Of a stretch of 64,000 bases of DNA, positions 44,101 to 53,035 are shown in pieces. Below the pieces are notes generated by a model. It had not been told where the DNA came from. It worked only from the letters and a program-made list of their open reading frames with translations, and made no database searches. Made by a program: the position numbers and the translations under genes. Source of the DNA: Occallatibacter gabretensis (GTDB taxonomy: Bacteria; Acidobacteriota; Terriglobia; Terriglobales; Acidobacteriaceae); the NCBI RefSeq assembly GCF_001449115.1, contig NZ_LAIJ01000009.1, positions 1,866,114-1,930,113 of the forward strand, read 5' to 3'. Every line of letters starts with the position of its first letter. Position 1 is the stretch's first letter.

Positions 44101-45058
44101 GCGAGCGAATCTCCTCGCCAGTCAATGTCGCCTGCGAAGTCGAAATCGACGGCGTTTCGAGAGCCGGAGCTGCCGCGCCGATACCTCGCAATGCGCCCTG
44201 GATTGTAGTCAGACTGGCAAAGCCAATACGCACGTGCTCCGACGCTGCAGCCATCTCCGGCGCATTCTCCGCATTGCCTGGCTCCAATGAAGCGACTGCA
44301 AGCGGCTCAGGTGCAGCGGTGCTCATCATCGGCAGAGTCGGCGGTACAGCCTTCGCCACCAAAACCACCGGCTCGGCGGGGATTACAGCTGCCTTCGCCA
44401 CAGGTGCCGATGCAGTCGGAATAGCCGCATTCGCAATCGATGCAACCGTCTCAGTTTCCGCGGCTCGTGCCGAAGATAGCGCCTCCTCGGACTCAATATG
44501 CGGAGCCAGTGTGAGCATCTGCGGATTAAGTGGTGTTATCGGCTGCGGGATCAGAGCGGCCTCAACCGGCGGTGCAGGCGTTGCGGAGATCTCATGCGCT
44601 TCAGAAACAATTACGGGATTCATGCGCGATGCAGGCGCAGCGGAAGTCGCTGCCACCGGCGCGGAAATCAGCGGCGCTAATTCAGCCAGAACAGGTGATG
44701 ACGCAGGAGCAGCCTCAAACTGCACGGCTGTCTGAACTCGTGCTTCATATCCCGCACTGATCTCAATGCCGCTTGCGCGTCCCTGCCCAAGCTGTGGACT
44801 GTCGGCCTCAAGCGTGTACTCGCCCGGTGCAAGTCCGGAGATACGATAAGCGCCATTCCCCGCAGTCGTCGCGCATGCCTCAGCACCAGTAAGCGTATTG
44901 CGGAGAATCACCGTGACGCCGCCGATTGGCTTTGAGTGCAGGTCTGTGAGCCTGCCCGCCACGCCGCCCGTGGGCGCGGTCTGCGCGTACACCAACGCCG
45001 CGCCTTGCAGCGCCGCTGCCACCAGCCATCGCACACACTTCAATCGTGTTACTGCCAT
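41180..45058 (-). CDS. TonB-dependent receptor with long Ala/Pro-rich linker
   Basis: 1292 aa. Signal peptide 1-25, carboxypeptidase-regulatory-like domain (about 30-112), then an unusually long Ala/Pro/Val/Glu-rich linker (about 115-275). A reduced plug follows (QATLTGEEIRSLPVAGRDW, ILVDGANTG) and then the outer-membrane barrel (LTASMRWELEQMPPPIALV late in it), ending FRFFDQPAVVP. Probably imports a large substrate or acts as an Oar-like protein in the outer membrane. It overlaps comEC by 4 bp at the 3' end and is divergent from obg. Confidence 0.9.
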   Translation of the reverse strand: MAVTRLKCVRWLVAAALQGAALVYAQTAPTGGVAGRLTDLHSKPIGGVTVILRNTLTGAEACATTAGNGAYRISGLAPGEYTLEADSPQLGQGRASGIEISAGYEARVQTAVQFEAAPASSPVLAELAPLISAPVAATSAAPASRMNPVIVSEAHEISATPAPPVEAALIPQPITPLNPQMLTLAPHIESEEALSSARAAETETVASIANAAIPTASAPVAKAAVIPAEPVVLVAKAVPPTLPMMSTAAPEPLAVASLEPGNAENAPEMAAASEHVRIGFASLTTIQGALRGIGAAAPALETPSISTSQATLTGEEIRSLPVAGRDWRQFTLDAPPAGNQPNGAEGSEFGEEARGASRILVDGANTGKTAETTMGPAGNEAAIHAVEVADQSAAGMGRTNVETRSGGREIHSEASLFSRQSLWDAQNPFSQWTQQTAPATPTTVPVFTPVPYTPANHELIWSASLSGPLRRYRMTWFAAVQGEERSDPGMATVKHPEDFFAQPANDEMQVLSARLALSSTNPVVEGLSAYSAMLDTLAGLLGPAPRSTNHWSGFGRVDWNAAERHRFMLEGSGSLLDAPGGGLTRAAESYGSHSFGAQHVSGEWMLGRWEAFLTPNLLAVTQGSMGRQILSQPAETPSPFEQAFNINTWGQLPQIVVDSQYGFTIGNPSRFGTGSYPDEHLYEAQEGVDWVHGKLMVQAGFDVRHSTDATSLLRNHTGTYHYSRIENFASDALVFAQYGIAGELNPYDQHNCDERGKAWRDASGQLHGLGYLPCYSWYSQTLGPTEWNLSTNDWAGFATTQWQAAKTLVLTASMRWELEQMPPPIALVNNPDLPLTQRVPGMGSEFAPRIGLAWGIRESHWPVLQLGYGMYYGRTGNSVLEAALTQTGSPNGDLNFFLRPTDNLPGGTGGAPPFPYVLAGEPGTFVKPGAVEFAQRFRNPEIHQAVAGLEETLPGRVRLSVSAQASLARRLPITLDENYDPSVNPGTLTYSVLDAIGAGPIKTPTITVPFYASWPSPTGGNGRLNPGYQQIVQLMSRANSTYEAGSVRLSRNVAKGLSLHLRYTYAHAMDWNPDETAQVSGPSVLAPNDFQQEYGTGNLDMRHSASGIVLWEAPWKLSGMSGRLANGWTLATTGHYNSGLPYTMRVSGSIPEEFLSSGAAIIGLGPGMNGYGGDNRVYGVGRNTFRYPATWKADVRLGRRFTLPHGSVLELMAESFNLFNHQNVTEVETTGYYIEPGSTSGGLPTLNFMTGLKAGQTEFGQPLNVNATDFYRPRQIDFGVRFRFFDQPAVVP

Positions 45059-45302
45059 GCACCATCCCGCGCGTGGCAGACCAGGGTTCCCGGAAAGCGA
45101 TTTTTGCTTTCTGGGATGGAGAACCGAAGGGAGATCACACAGCCGGGCCGCTCTTTAGGCCAGCTCCGGAATTACTTTGGGAAGTTGCTCCGATTTTATT
45201 CTGAATCCGGCATCCGGTAAACTGAAAAGACGGCATTTTCGTTCTGGAACCGACAGTGAGCGCGGCCCGAGCAATTCAAATGAGCCGCAGGGCAGGAAAA
45301 CC

Positions 45303-46325
45303 ATGTTCATCGATGAAGTAAAGATTCGTGTCAAGGCTGGCGACGGCGGCAACGGCTGCATGGCTTTTCGCCGCGAGAAGTTCGTTCCCCGCGGTGGACC
45401 CTCGGGCGGCGACGGCGGCCGCGGCGGCGACGTTGTCATGGTCTCCTCGCAGCGCCACAACACGCTCATCCACTTCCGCTACAACCCGGAGCACAAGGCG
45501 CAGCGCGGCGAACACGGCATGGGCTCCAACTGCTCCGGCTCTGACGGCCAGGACATCGTCCTCCAGGTGCCCGTCGGCACTGCAGTCTACGATCAGGAGA
45601 CTGGCGAGCTGATCCATGACTTTCAGCAGCCGGACGAACGCGTCGTCGTCGCCAAAGCCGGCCGCGGTGGCCGTGGTAACCAGCACTTCGCCACGTCCAC
45701 GCACCAGGCTCCGCGCGAGCATGAGATGGGCCGCACCGGCGAAGAGCGAAATTTTCGCCTCGAATTGAAGCTGCTGGCCGATGTCGGCCTCGTCGGCTAT
45801 CCCAATGCCGGCAAGTCCACCCTGATCTCGCGCATCTCCGCCGCCAAGCCCAAGATTGCCGATTATCCCTTCACCACGCTGGAGCCGAATCTCGGCGTCG
45901 TCACGGTGGGCGAGGAGCCGGATCAGGAATCGTTCGTTGTCGCGGATCTTCCGGGACTCATCGAGGGTGCGCATCTCGGCCAGGGACTCGGTGTGCAGTT
46001 CCTGCGTCACATCGAACGCACGCGCGTACTGGTGCATCTCGTCGATGTCTCCGACGCTTCGGGCCGACTTGATGCCGTCGAAGACTTCAAGGTCATCAAC
46101 AAGGAACTGGAAAGCTTTGGCAACGATCCAGAAAACAAACTGGACAAGAAGCCCATGATCGTCGTCGCGACCAAGATTGATGTGGCGAATCCTGAAAAGC
46201 TGAAAAAGCTCGCCGCACACGCCAAGCGCCGGAAACTCGAGTTCCATGCCATCTCGGCGGTTACGGGGCACGGAATTGAAGATCTCAAGTGGGCGCTCGC
46301 AAAGCGCCTGCGCCGGCCTGAATAA
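45303..46325 (+). CDS. obg: GTPase Obg/CgtA
   Basis: 340 aa. Ribosome-associated GTPase for 50S assembly and stress control. ATG 45303 gives the canonical [18 protein letters not shown] start. The Gly-rich Obg fold (about 1-158) is followed by the G domain with [18 protein letters not shown] and ATKID. It ends shortly after the G domain, lacking the C-terminal OCT domain of some homologues, which is common. AGGA lies upstream. Confidence 0.96.
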   Translation: MFIDEVKIRVKAGDGGNGCMAFRREKFVPRGGPSGGDGGRGGDVVMVSSQRHNTLIHFRYNPEHKAQRGEHGMGSNCSGSDGQDIVLQVPVGTAVYDQETGELIHDFQQPDERVVVAKAGRGGRGNQHFATSTHQAPREHEMGRTGEERNFRLELKLLADVGLVGYPNAGKSTLISRISAAKPKIADYPFTTLEPNLGVVTVGEEPDQESFVVADLPGLIEGAHLGQGLGVQFLRHIERTRVLVHLVDVSDASGRLDAVEDFKVINKELESFGNDPENKLDKKPMIVVATKIDVANPEKLKKLAAHAKRRKLEFHAISAVTGHGIEDLKWALAKRLRRPE

Positions 46326-46335
46326 ACCGGAACGA

Positions 46336-47715
46336 CTACACCATCGCGCGTTCTTTCACCTTGAGGTACTGGTTCAGCACCGTCGAGGTGAGAACTTCCG
46401 GATCGAGATCGAGAGTCAGCGCGCCCTGTTCAGCCAGTTGGGCCAGCAGCAGTTCGCGCCGGCCCGCCATTTCCTGCGCCGCGGCGGAGCGGAACATATC
46501 CTCTACATTTTTCGGCCTCGCATGTGCAATGCGCTCCACTTCGGGCTGTGCCATCGCCACAAACAGCAGCACATGCCGCCGCAGCAATTGCATTGCGCCG
46601 TCAATCACCTCCGGCCGCATCGCTGTCTCCGCCAGATCCGTGATCCAAAGAATCAGCGATCGCCGTGGCTGCAGGCGGCTCAACACTGCCGTCGCACGCA
46701 GATGATCGGCCTCGCCAATCTCCGTCCGCACCTGCGCCAGCAGCTCAATCATCTGCCTCAGGTGTGACGCGCCGCGCCCCGGCAACAGCCTCTGCTGTAT
46801 GCTCTGCCCGTAAGCCAGCAATCCCACGCGGTCTCCCGAATAGAGCGCCACCTGCGCCAGCGCCACCGCAGTCGCGCAGGCGTGATCCAGCTTTGAGTGC
46901 TTCCCATCCGGCTGTGACCGCATCAGCCTTCCGCAGTCCAGCACGATCCACACCGCCTGGCTGCGCTCCGTCTGATACTGCCGTGTAATCAGGCTTCCGC
47001 GCCGCGCCGTCGCAGTCCAGCAGATGTCGCGCAGGTCGTCGCTCTCAAGGTAGTCACGCAGGCTCTCAAAATCGCGACCCAGGCCGCGCTGCCTTGCCTG
47101 GCGGAGCAGCAAATCAATCTGCCGGCTGCGTGCGAGAAAGATTTGCTGCTCCTCGCTCGACCGCAGAGCCGGATAAACGCGCACCGTCTGCGTCAGCTTC
47201 GCCTTGGCCCACTTCTCGGCAAGCCCCAGCGGCGAGCGGTAGCGTATGTAAAGGCCGCCAGTTTCATAATCTCCGCGCTGCTGTGGAGTCACACGATACC
47301 GCTTCCGCGCAGGCACCCGGGGAAATGCCTGCATCCGCAGCTTCGCAGGTTCGCTGGCAAGCGTCACGGGCAGATCGTCCACAATGCGGCAGTCCAGCAC
47401 CATACGGCTCTGGTTCTCAATCGCAATCTCGATCTCAGTCTCGCTGTCGAGCGCAGGCGCGTTGGACCAGCTTCTCTCGGCCACAATCTTCGCGGCCTTC
47501 GGCAGCCTCATTCCATCCAGCAGGCAGGCCAGCAAAATCAGTCCATCCCATACAGGCATGGCGTAGCTTAGCCGATCTACATAAAACCCCGGAATCAGCA
47601 GAAGAAATCCCGCCACCAGCAGCACTAGGGCTCGCGGTGTGAGCGCAAACGCCCACCGGCGCCGCGGTTCGCATGCGGCGCGCACTGGTTCGGGATGAAG
47701 CGAGGGCGAGATCAC
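46336..47715 (-). CDS. DUF58 domain protein (MoxR partner, vWA-like)
   Basis: 459 aa. Start GTG 47715 shares one base with the MoxR stop (TAGTG). Two N-terminal hydrophobic segments (about 25-60), then a beta-rich region and the DUF58/vWA-like domain (DYLESDDLRDICWTATAR, then VWIVLDCGRLM). The MIDAS metal site, normally D-x-S-x-S, is here D-C-G-R, so metal binding may be lost. DUF58 proteins pair with MoxR AAA+ ATPases to remodel partner complexes, probably at the membrane. Confidence 0.88.
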   Translation of the reverse strand: MISPSLHPEPVRAACEPRRRWAFALTPRALVLLVAGFLLLIPGFYVDRLSYAMPVWDGLILLACLLDGMRLPKAAKIVAERSWSNAPALDSETEIEIAIENQSRMVLDCRIVDDLPVTLASEPAKLRMQAFPRVPARKRYRVTPQQRGDYETGGLYIRYRSPLGLAEKWAKAKLTQTVRVYPALRSSEEQQIFLARSRQIDLLLRQARQRGLGRDFESLRDYLESDDLRDICWTATARRGSLITRQYQTERSQAVWIVLDCGRLMRSQPDGKHSKLDHACATAVALAQVALYSGDRVGLLAYGQSIQQRLLPGRGASHLRQMIELLAQVRTEIGEADHLRATAVLSRLQPRRSLILWITDLAETAMRPEVIDGAMQLLRRHVLLFVAMAQPEVERIAHARPKNVEDMFRSAAAQEMAGRRELLLAQLAEQGALTLDLDPEVLTSTVLNQYLKVKERAMV

Positions 47716-48710
47716 TATTTCGTCGCTTCCCTCGGCACCGGAACCCCGGCAATCACATCCGTCAGCACGCGGTCAGCGTCAAAGCCCTCGAGCTCAGCTT
47801 CCGGCTTGAGCATCACGCGGTGCCGCAGCACCGGCAGCACAGCGCGCTTCACGTCGTCAGGAACCAGGTAATCGCGCCCTTCAAACGCCGCCGCGGCCTG
47901 CGCCACCAGCATCAGGCTCAGCGCAGCGCGCGGGCTTGCGCCAAGCAGCAGCGTGGGCCACTCGCGGGTGCGCCGCGCCAGCGCCACAATGTAGCCATAC
48001 AGCTCCGGCTCCACGCGAATGGCGCGCACTTCGGCACGTGCTGCCGCCAGCAGGCCTTCAGAAACAGGCACAATCGCGGCTTCTTCCAACAGCCCCGCGC
48101 CGCCACTTGCATGATGCCGCTGCAGGATCTGCAGCTCTTCCGCTTCCGAAGGATAGGAGACGCGGATCTTGAGCAGGAACCGGTCGAGCTGAGCCTCCGG
48201 CAACGGATAGGTGCCCTCAAAATCCACCGGATTCTGCGTAGCAAAGACCGTAAACCATCCGGGCAGCGCATGCCGTACGCCATCCGCCGTTACCTGCCGC
48301 TCTTCCATGCACTCCAGCAGCGCGGCCTGCGTGCGTGGAGGCATACGGTTGATCTCATCCACGAGCAAAAGATCGGTAAACACTGCCCCGTGATGGAACG
48401 TAAAGGTATCCGTGCCGGGCTTCAGAATCGTAGTGCCCAGAATGTCGGCCGGCATCAGGTCCGGCGTAGCCTGCACGCGTTGAAAGCCCAATCCCAGCAG
48501 TCGCCCCAGCGTCTTCACAGTCAGCGTCTTGGCAATGCCCGGCACGCCTTCCAGCAGTGCGTGGCCCTGGCACAGCACGGCCATAATCACCTGCTCAATG
48601 ACATCGTTCTGTCCTGAAATCACGCGGCCCAGCTCCGTGCGCACCTGTGAGATGAGTTGCTGCGTGGCGCGCAGCGTTTCCGCGTGCGTGAATGAGATTT
48701 CCTCGCTCAT
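47715..48710 (-). CDS. MoxR family AAA+ ATPase
   Basis: 331 aa. Walker A in EGVPGIAKT, Walker B in LLLVDEINRM, sensor 1 in FATQNPVDFEGTYPLPEAQ (sensor and pre-sensor region), and C-terminal lid. MoxR ATPases act as chaperones that activate or assemble enzyme complexes, normally with a vWA partner, here the adjacent DUF58 protein. ATG 48710 overlaps the DUF4350 stop (ATGA), so it is translationally coupled. Confidence 0.96.
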   Translation of the reverse strand: MSEEISFTHAETLRATQQLISQVRTELGRVISGQNDVIEQVIMAVLCQGHALLEGVPGIAKTLTVKTLGRLLGLGFQRVQATPDLMPADILGTTILKPGTDTFTFHHGAVFTDLLLVDEINRMPPRTQAALLECMEERQVTADGVRHALPGWFTVFATQNPVDFEGTYPLPEAQLDRFLLKIRVSYPSEAEELQILQRHHASGGAGLLEEAAIVPVSEGLLAAARAEVRAIRVEPELYGYIVALARRTREWPTLLLGASPRAALSLMLVAQAAAAFEGRDYLVPDDVKRAVLPVLRHRVMLKPEAELEGFDADRVLTDVIAGVPVPREATK

Positions 48711-49948
48711 GAAGCCCTTTCGTGAATTACCCCATTATCGATCGTGTGTTCAACCGCTGCTCTTTGTGGCCCCGCAGCGGACTTCAACTTATCCCAGTGT
48801 GCGTTGAGCAGCTGGATCAGCCGCAGGGCCTCGCGAGGCTGCAGAGCTTCTTCCTTTGCGCTTTGCTCACACGCAGTCAGATCGGCCTCCAGCGCTTCGT
48901 CTGCCAGAGGAAATCGCCGCCGCAGCACAATGGCCAACTCCGCCGCTTCCATCTTCGGCGCTCGTATGCCGCATAGTGCCAACGCCTGCCTACGGAAGCG
49001 TTCCCATGCAATCGCCACTGCCGTCGAAGAAGCCCCCGCACCGCGATACAGCGACCCAAGCGCATCGATAAACTCAATCGGAGTTGCCCGCGCCGGCAGC
49101 GGCAGCGCGCGCAGCGGCCCGCTCCTGCGGCTGAAGCTGAAAATCACCAGCAGAGCCAGCACCGGCAGGCTCCAGCACAGGATCGTCATTGACGGTCCCC
49201 ACGCAAACGTCCATACGGAGCGAATCTCCCCGTGCAGCGATTCATCCCAGTAAAACTTGTGTCCCGCCTTCGGTCCCAGCGAGTTCAACAGCAGATCAAG
49301 ATTCTGCGCGCGGCTCAGAGAGCCATTTTCAAGCGGCGTGGAGCTGGCCCACCACACTACGTGACCCTTGCCCCAGCCGAACTCCACCACCGCGGGCTTG
49401 CCTGCGCAGGTGTACTGCACGCGGTCTGTCGGATTGCCTAGTTGCCAGCTTGCCTGCGGCACCATCCAGATTTCGCCGGTGCTGGCAAGTGCGTCCAGCC
49501 CATTCGGCTCCAGCTTGCACGCCGCAAAGGTAAGGTCGGAGGGCGCCGCGGGAGTTCCGCGCGGCAGCAGAAATCCTCCCTCAAACCCCGTAGCCACCAC
49601 GCGCCCGCCACGATCCAGAATCTGCCGTATCGCCCGGATGTCCGCGATGTCGCGCGACATAGGCTGCGCAAAGAGGATTACCGTCTCCGGTCCCGCAGTC
49701 TCAGCCAGCTCGCCCAAAGGCCGCTCCCAGCGTTCCAGCGGATAGCCGGACTGCAGCAGCGTCTCATACGCTGCTAGCGCACCGTGCTGCCCACTCAGGT
49801 AACTCGAAGGCAGTCGGTTCGCATCCTCATTATTGGGCGTCAGTATTCCGGCAGCAATCGCCAGCACCAGCGCAATACCAACGCACCACAGCAGCAGCTT
49901 GCGGTCGCCGGCATCGAGCCCTGGCATCAGTCGAGACAGCCACTTCAT
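48707..49948 (-). CDS. DUF4350 membrane protein
   Basis: 413 aa. An N-terminal membrane segment (about 18-38) and a second near residue 260 flank an extracytoplasmic region resembling DUF4350 (NRLPSSYLSGQHGALAAYETLL, FAQPMSRDIADIR, WWASSTPLENG). DUF4350 proteins commonly lie beside DUF4129, MoxR and DUF58 genes. Function unknown. Overlaps neighbours by 4 bp on both sides. Confidence 0.85.
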   Translation of the reverse strand: MKWLSRLMPGLDAGDRKLLLWCVGIALVLAIAAGILTPNNEDANRLPSSYLSGQHGALAAYETLLQSGYPLERWERPLGELAETAGPETVILFAQPMSRDIADIRAIRQILDRGGRVVATGFEGGFLLPRGTPAAPSDLTFAACKLEPNGLDALASTGEIWMVPQASWQLGNPTDRVQYTCAGKPAVVEFGWGKGHVVWWASSTPLENGSLSRAQNLDLLLNSLGPKAGHKFYWDESLHGEIRSVWTFAWGPSMTILCWSLPVLALLVIFSFSRRSGPLRALPLPARATPIEFIDALGSLYRGAGASSTAVAIAWERFRRQALALCGIRAPKMEAAELAIVLRRRFPLADEALEADLTACEQSAKEEALQPREALRLIQLLNAHWDKLKSAAGPQRAAVEHTIDNGVIHERAS

Positions 49949-51066
49949 CGCGCCCGTCCCCCATCCGCCGCGCCCGCGCCAATCAGCGCCGCCGTCAACT
50001 CATCCGCCTGCCTGTAATCAGTCTCAGCCGCAGCCCGCCCGCCATACCACGTCCGCTCAAAGCTCCCCGTAAGCGCAGTCAGTCCAGCCTTCCGCGGATC
50101 TTCCGGAGCCACCAGCGCCAGGTACTCGCGCGGCGTGCGAGCCCGATCCGCAGGCCAAAGCCGTTTTGATTCCAGGCGCGAGATCGCCGCCCAATACAGA
50201 AAGTGAATCGCCTCGCGCCACAGCCCAGCCGCTGCTGCCTTGTGCGCATCCGCCAGCCATAGCTGCCAATCTCGTGCAGAGGCCGCTCCCGGAGCCGGTG
50301 CTTCCGTTTCTGGAACCAGGCGGATCCTCCACCGACGCTCCAATTGCAGTAACGCCCACGCCAGCCCAATCCCCACCGCCAGCACAAAACCCCACACCAG
50401 CGCGCGTCCCAGCCACTTGGCCCCTTGAGTCAGGCGGCTGATTCCTCCAAATATCGAGTTGATCCAGTCGTTAACCTTCTCAAGGATCGAATCGGTAGAG
50501 CTCTGCCCCTTGAGCCTGCGAAACTCGCGCTCCGAGAGCACCTTCTGCATGGCGTCGGCCTCCGCCGGGTGTCCGGTAACAGTCGCAACCTGCCCGCCCG
50601 CCTGCCGCAGATCGTCCGCTAAGCGCGTCTGCGCCGCCTCCAGCAGTTGCGAGGTGGTCTTCGGCTTCGGCAGAGACGAATCATTCTGCAGTTGAGCATT
50701 TCCCATCACACCCGCGGCCTGCTGTGCTTTATCCGGCTCCTGCGCGTGAGCAAACAACACTCGCAACCATTCATAGCTAATAGCGCGTTGTTCAGAACCA
50801 AGCCGCACATGCTCATCCTGCTCAATACTCTGCGCATCGCAACTCTCCACATTGCGCCCCTTCGCACACTTCTGTGTCAGCGAAATCAGCGCCTCAAGAT
50901 GTTTGCGATAGCCATCGAATGAGGCATTAGCCGCTCTACCTTGCGCCGCAGCCTGCGCCGGCTGCGGCGCAACAGCAAAGCACCGCGCCGCGCCCATCGT
51001 GCTCAGCAGAACCAGCACCGCAATCGCAGCAGAAGAAGTCTTCGCGCAAACCCGCAGCAGAATCAT
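49945..51066 (-). CDS. DUF4129 membrane protein
   Basis: 373 aa from ATG 51066 (AAGG upstream); the longer frame is rejected because this start overlaps the upstream stop in ATGA. Signal peptide or anchor at the N-terminus, a helical extracytoplasmic region, a membrane segment near 235-255 and a C-terminal cytoplasmic DUF4129 domain (FLYWAAISRLESKRLW, ARTPREYL, FERTWYGG). DUF4129 is also found fused to membrane transglutaminases, but none is visible here. Confidence 0.85.
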   Translation of the reverse strand: MILLRVCAKTSSAAIAVLVLLSTMGAARCFAVAPQPAQAAAQGRAANASFDGYRKHLEALISLTQKCAKGRNVESCDAQSIEQDEHVRLGSEQRAISYEWLRVLFAHAQEPDKAQQAAGVMGNAQLQNDSSLPKPKTTSQLLEAAQTRLADDLRQAGGQVATVTGHPAEADAMQKVLSEREFRRLKGQSSTDSILEKVNDWINSIFGGISRLTQGAKWLGRALVWGFVLAVGIGLAWALLQLERRWRIRLVPETEAPAPGAASARDWQLWLADAHKAAAAGLWREAIHFLYWAAISRLESKRLWPADRARTPREYLALVAPEDPRKAGLTALTGSFERTWYGGRAAAETDYRQADELTAALIGAGAADGGRAR

Positions 51067-52043
51067 CCTTGCGGAGCCTCCACTGGCAGAGACGGAGTCA
51101 CAACATTCTCTTCCGCGATCCACCCCGCCGATTGCATCATCTGCTCGATGTCGTAACCCTCTTTGCGTATCCGCTGATCATAGTAGATAAGTGTCAATGC
51201 GATAGGGTAAATCGGGCCAAGCAGGCTGGAGATCACAAATGCTCCGCTCGATACCAGAATGGTGTACGCGCGAAGTACAGCCGTGTGGTTCAAGTACTTG
51301 AGTCGTAAAGGGCGAGTCAAAAAATGAAGTGCAATCAGAGATGCAAATGTTAAAGACCACCACAGGACCGCCTGAGCTAACTGTGCCGTTAAGAGTTTTC
51401 GAAGTGCACCGCGCGAAAGCCGCCTGCCTCTGCCCAACGCTTGCCACGCTGCAAGCTTTTCTAGGCGGCAAGCACACCAGCTAAGACCAAACCAGCCTGA
51501 AAACAAGAAGAAGCAGACGAAGCCCAGTAAGATACTGGTTGCCATCTCGGGTGCCCAGATTGGCCCGAACGCCGTGGTGTCAATTCTTGCGGCCTGGGCA
51601 AGTGCGCCGCTGCACGCCTCCAGCAGAATGATGACAATGAATGGAAATATTATTACGCAGCAGAGTACGAATAAAGCTAATCCTATATTTGCCAGCCAGC
51701 GATTAAGTATGCTTCTGAGCGCTGTCGATAAGCTGCAAGGACTATGGAGAATCTCTCCCGAACTCAGATGCGTCATGGAGGGCCTGATGAGAAAGTCAAA
51801 CAGCGTTTGAATCAGAAAAAGGAGCAGCATCCACATCACTTGCTCCATGTAGATAAGACCGAAGACCCGAAAGCCTCTTGCTGAATCCAGCTTCCACCAG
51901 GATTCCATCGCGAACCTGACGGCTATCATCACCAGCGCCGGCAAAGCCGCAATTCCCACAAACACCCAGAACCGCGACTTATAAATCTGAAATGTCCGGT
52001 CGAGAATCTCCCCAAGATTCATCGGCCGCAGCGGCTGCCTCAT
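51063..52043 (-). CDS. Polytopic membrane protein, operon paralogue 1
   Basis: 326 aa. Begins MRQPLRPMNLGEILDRTFQI, the shared family opening, with about six membrane segments and the family C-terminal motif YYDQRIRKEGYDIEQMM. The family resembles the membrane domain of glycerophosphodiester phosphodiesterase (GPDPase_memb-like), though no phosphodiesterase domain is attached. ATG 52043 overlaps the upstream stop in ATGA. Confidence 0.85.
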   Translation of the reverse strand: MRQPLRPMNLGEILDRTFQIYKSRFWVFVGIAALPALVMIAVRFAMESWWKLDSARGFRVFGLIYMEQVMWMLLLFLIQTLFDFLIRPSMTHLSSGEILHSPCSLSTALRSILNRWLANIGLALFVLCCVIIFPFIVIILLEACSGALAQAARIDTTAFGPIWAPEMATSILLGFVCFFLFSGWFGLSWCACRLEKLAAWQALGRGRRLSRGALRKLLTAQLAQAVLWWSLTFASLIALHFLTRPLRLKYLNHTAVLRAYTILVSSGAFVISSLLGPIYPIALTLIYYDQRIRKEGYDIEQMMQSAGWIAEENVVTPSLPVEAPQG

Positions 52044-53035
52044 GCAGGAACAATGCCTCCTGCAGACGGTCCAAATCCACTCGTCACAGCCCCATCCACC
52101 CTCCACCGCTGATCGCAATACACAATCGTAAAAGTGATGGAGTAAGCCGACCATGCCAGCGCTGTATACAAAAACATCAGCACCATAAAAATCAGCGCCG
52201 CAAGCACACCCAGAGCAATCCCCACAGCCATACTCAGATGCAGCAGTTGGAACAACACCACGCCCAGCGCAGCAACGCCAAAGACAACGAATTCCACCAC
52301 CAGCACCACCGCATAGCTGATAGCAGCGACCACCACCAGCGTCAGAAACAGTTTGCCCTTGACCCCGAAGCTGAGCCGCGAGCTGCGCTTGAGCGCCGCA
52401 GCAGCGGGCAGGTCCTCCGCCACCGATGCCGGAAATGCCAAGCCAAGGCGTAGAGCCATCCAAATGGCATACACCATCGCACCCAGGTAAAACAGAAAGA
52501 ACAACGGGATGGTCACAAACAACACCGCAGGGTTGGGATGGGTGCCAATCTGAATCAGTCCCATCAGCACGGCCACAAGCATCATCACCACCACGATCGG
52601 TCCCGCAACCCACAGGTAATGCAGAATCATCAGCCAGCAGTAGCGTCCAGCCTTACGCCACGCCGCAGCGTAAGCTTCGCGCATCGTTATCTGTTGCCCT
52701 CTTGCTTTGCTGAGCGTGGCAAAAGCCGTGGCCGCCTGATACAAAGCAAAGACGAACAAGTTTGGAATGGACCCAATGAACATGGCGCAATAGACCCAGA
52801 AAAAAGCCCGCAAGTCAGGCATCACTCCTGGGTGCATCGGAAAGATCCCGCTAACAAAGAGCGCCCCGGCATAGAGCGCCAAAAATAGAATGCCGACCGC
52901 AGCCAGCGGAGAGCCAAGCCACAGGTACAGCTTCCAATTGCCGCGCAGCGTCTTCCATAGCTTGTCCAGCACCTCACCCGTGCTGATGGGCAACGGCGTC
53001 GTCGAAACAAACGGTGCAAAAGGATAAGTACTCAT
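52040..53035 (-). CDS. Polytopic membrane protein, operon paralogue 2 (diverged)
   Basis: 331 aa, about six membrane segments. Same architecture as its neighbours but strongly diverged: the opening is FAPFVSTTPLPISTGEVLDK and the usual EGYDIExMM motif at the C-terminus is replaced by YCDQRWRVDG followed by a Gly/Ala tail. The central IVVVMMLVAVLMGLIQIG segment is intact. A change at the C-terminal motif suggests a distinct role within the same complex. Confidence 0.82.
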   Translation of the reverse strand: MSTYPFAPFVSTTPLPISTGEVLDKLWKTLRGNWKLYLWLGSPLAAVGILFLALYAGALFVSGIFPMHPGVMPDLRAFFWVYCAMFIGSIPNLFVFALYQAATAFATLSKARGQQITMREAYAAAWRKAGRYCWLMILHYLWVAGPIVVVMMLVAVLMGLIQIGTHPNPAVLFVTIPLFFLFYLGAMVYAIWMALRLGLAFPASVAEDLPAAAALKRSSRLSFGVKGKLFLTLVVVAAISYAVVLVVEFVVFGVAALGVVLFQLLHLSMAVGIALGVLAALIFMVLMFLYTALAWSAYSITFTIVYCDQRWRVDGAVTSGFGPSAGGIVPA

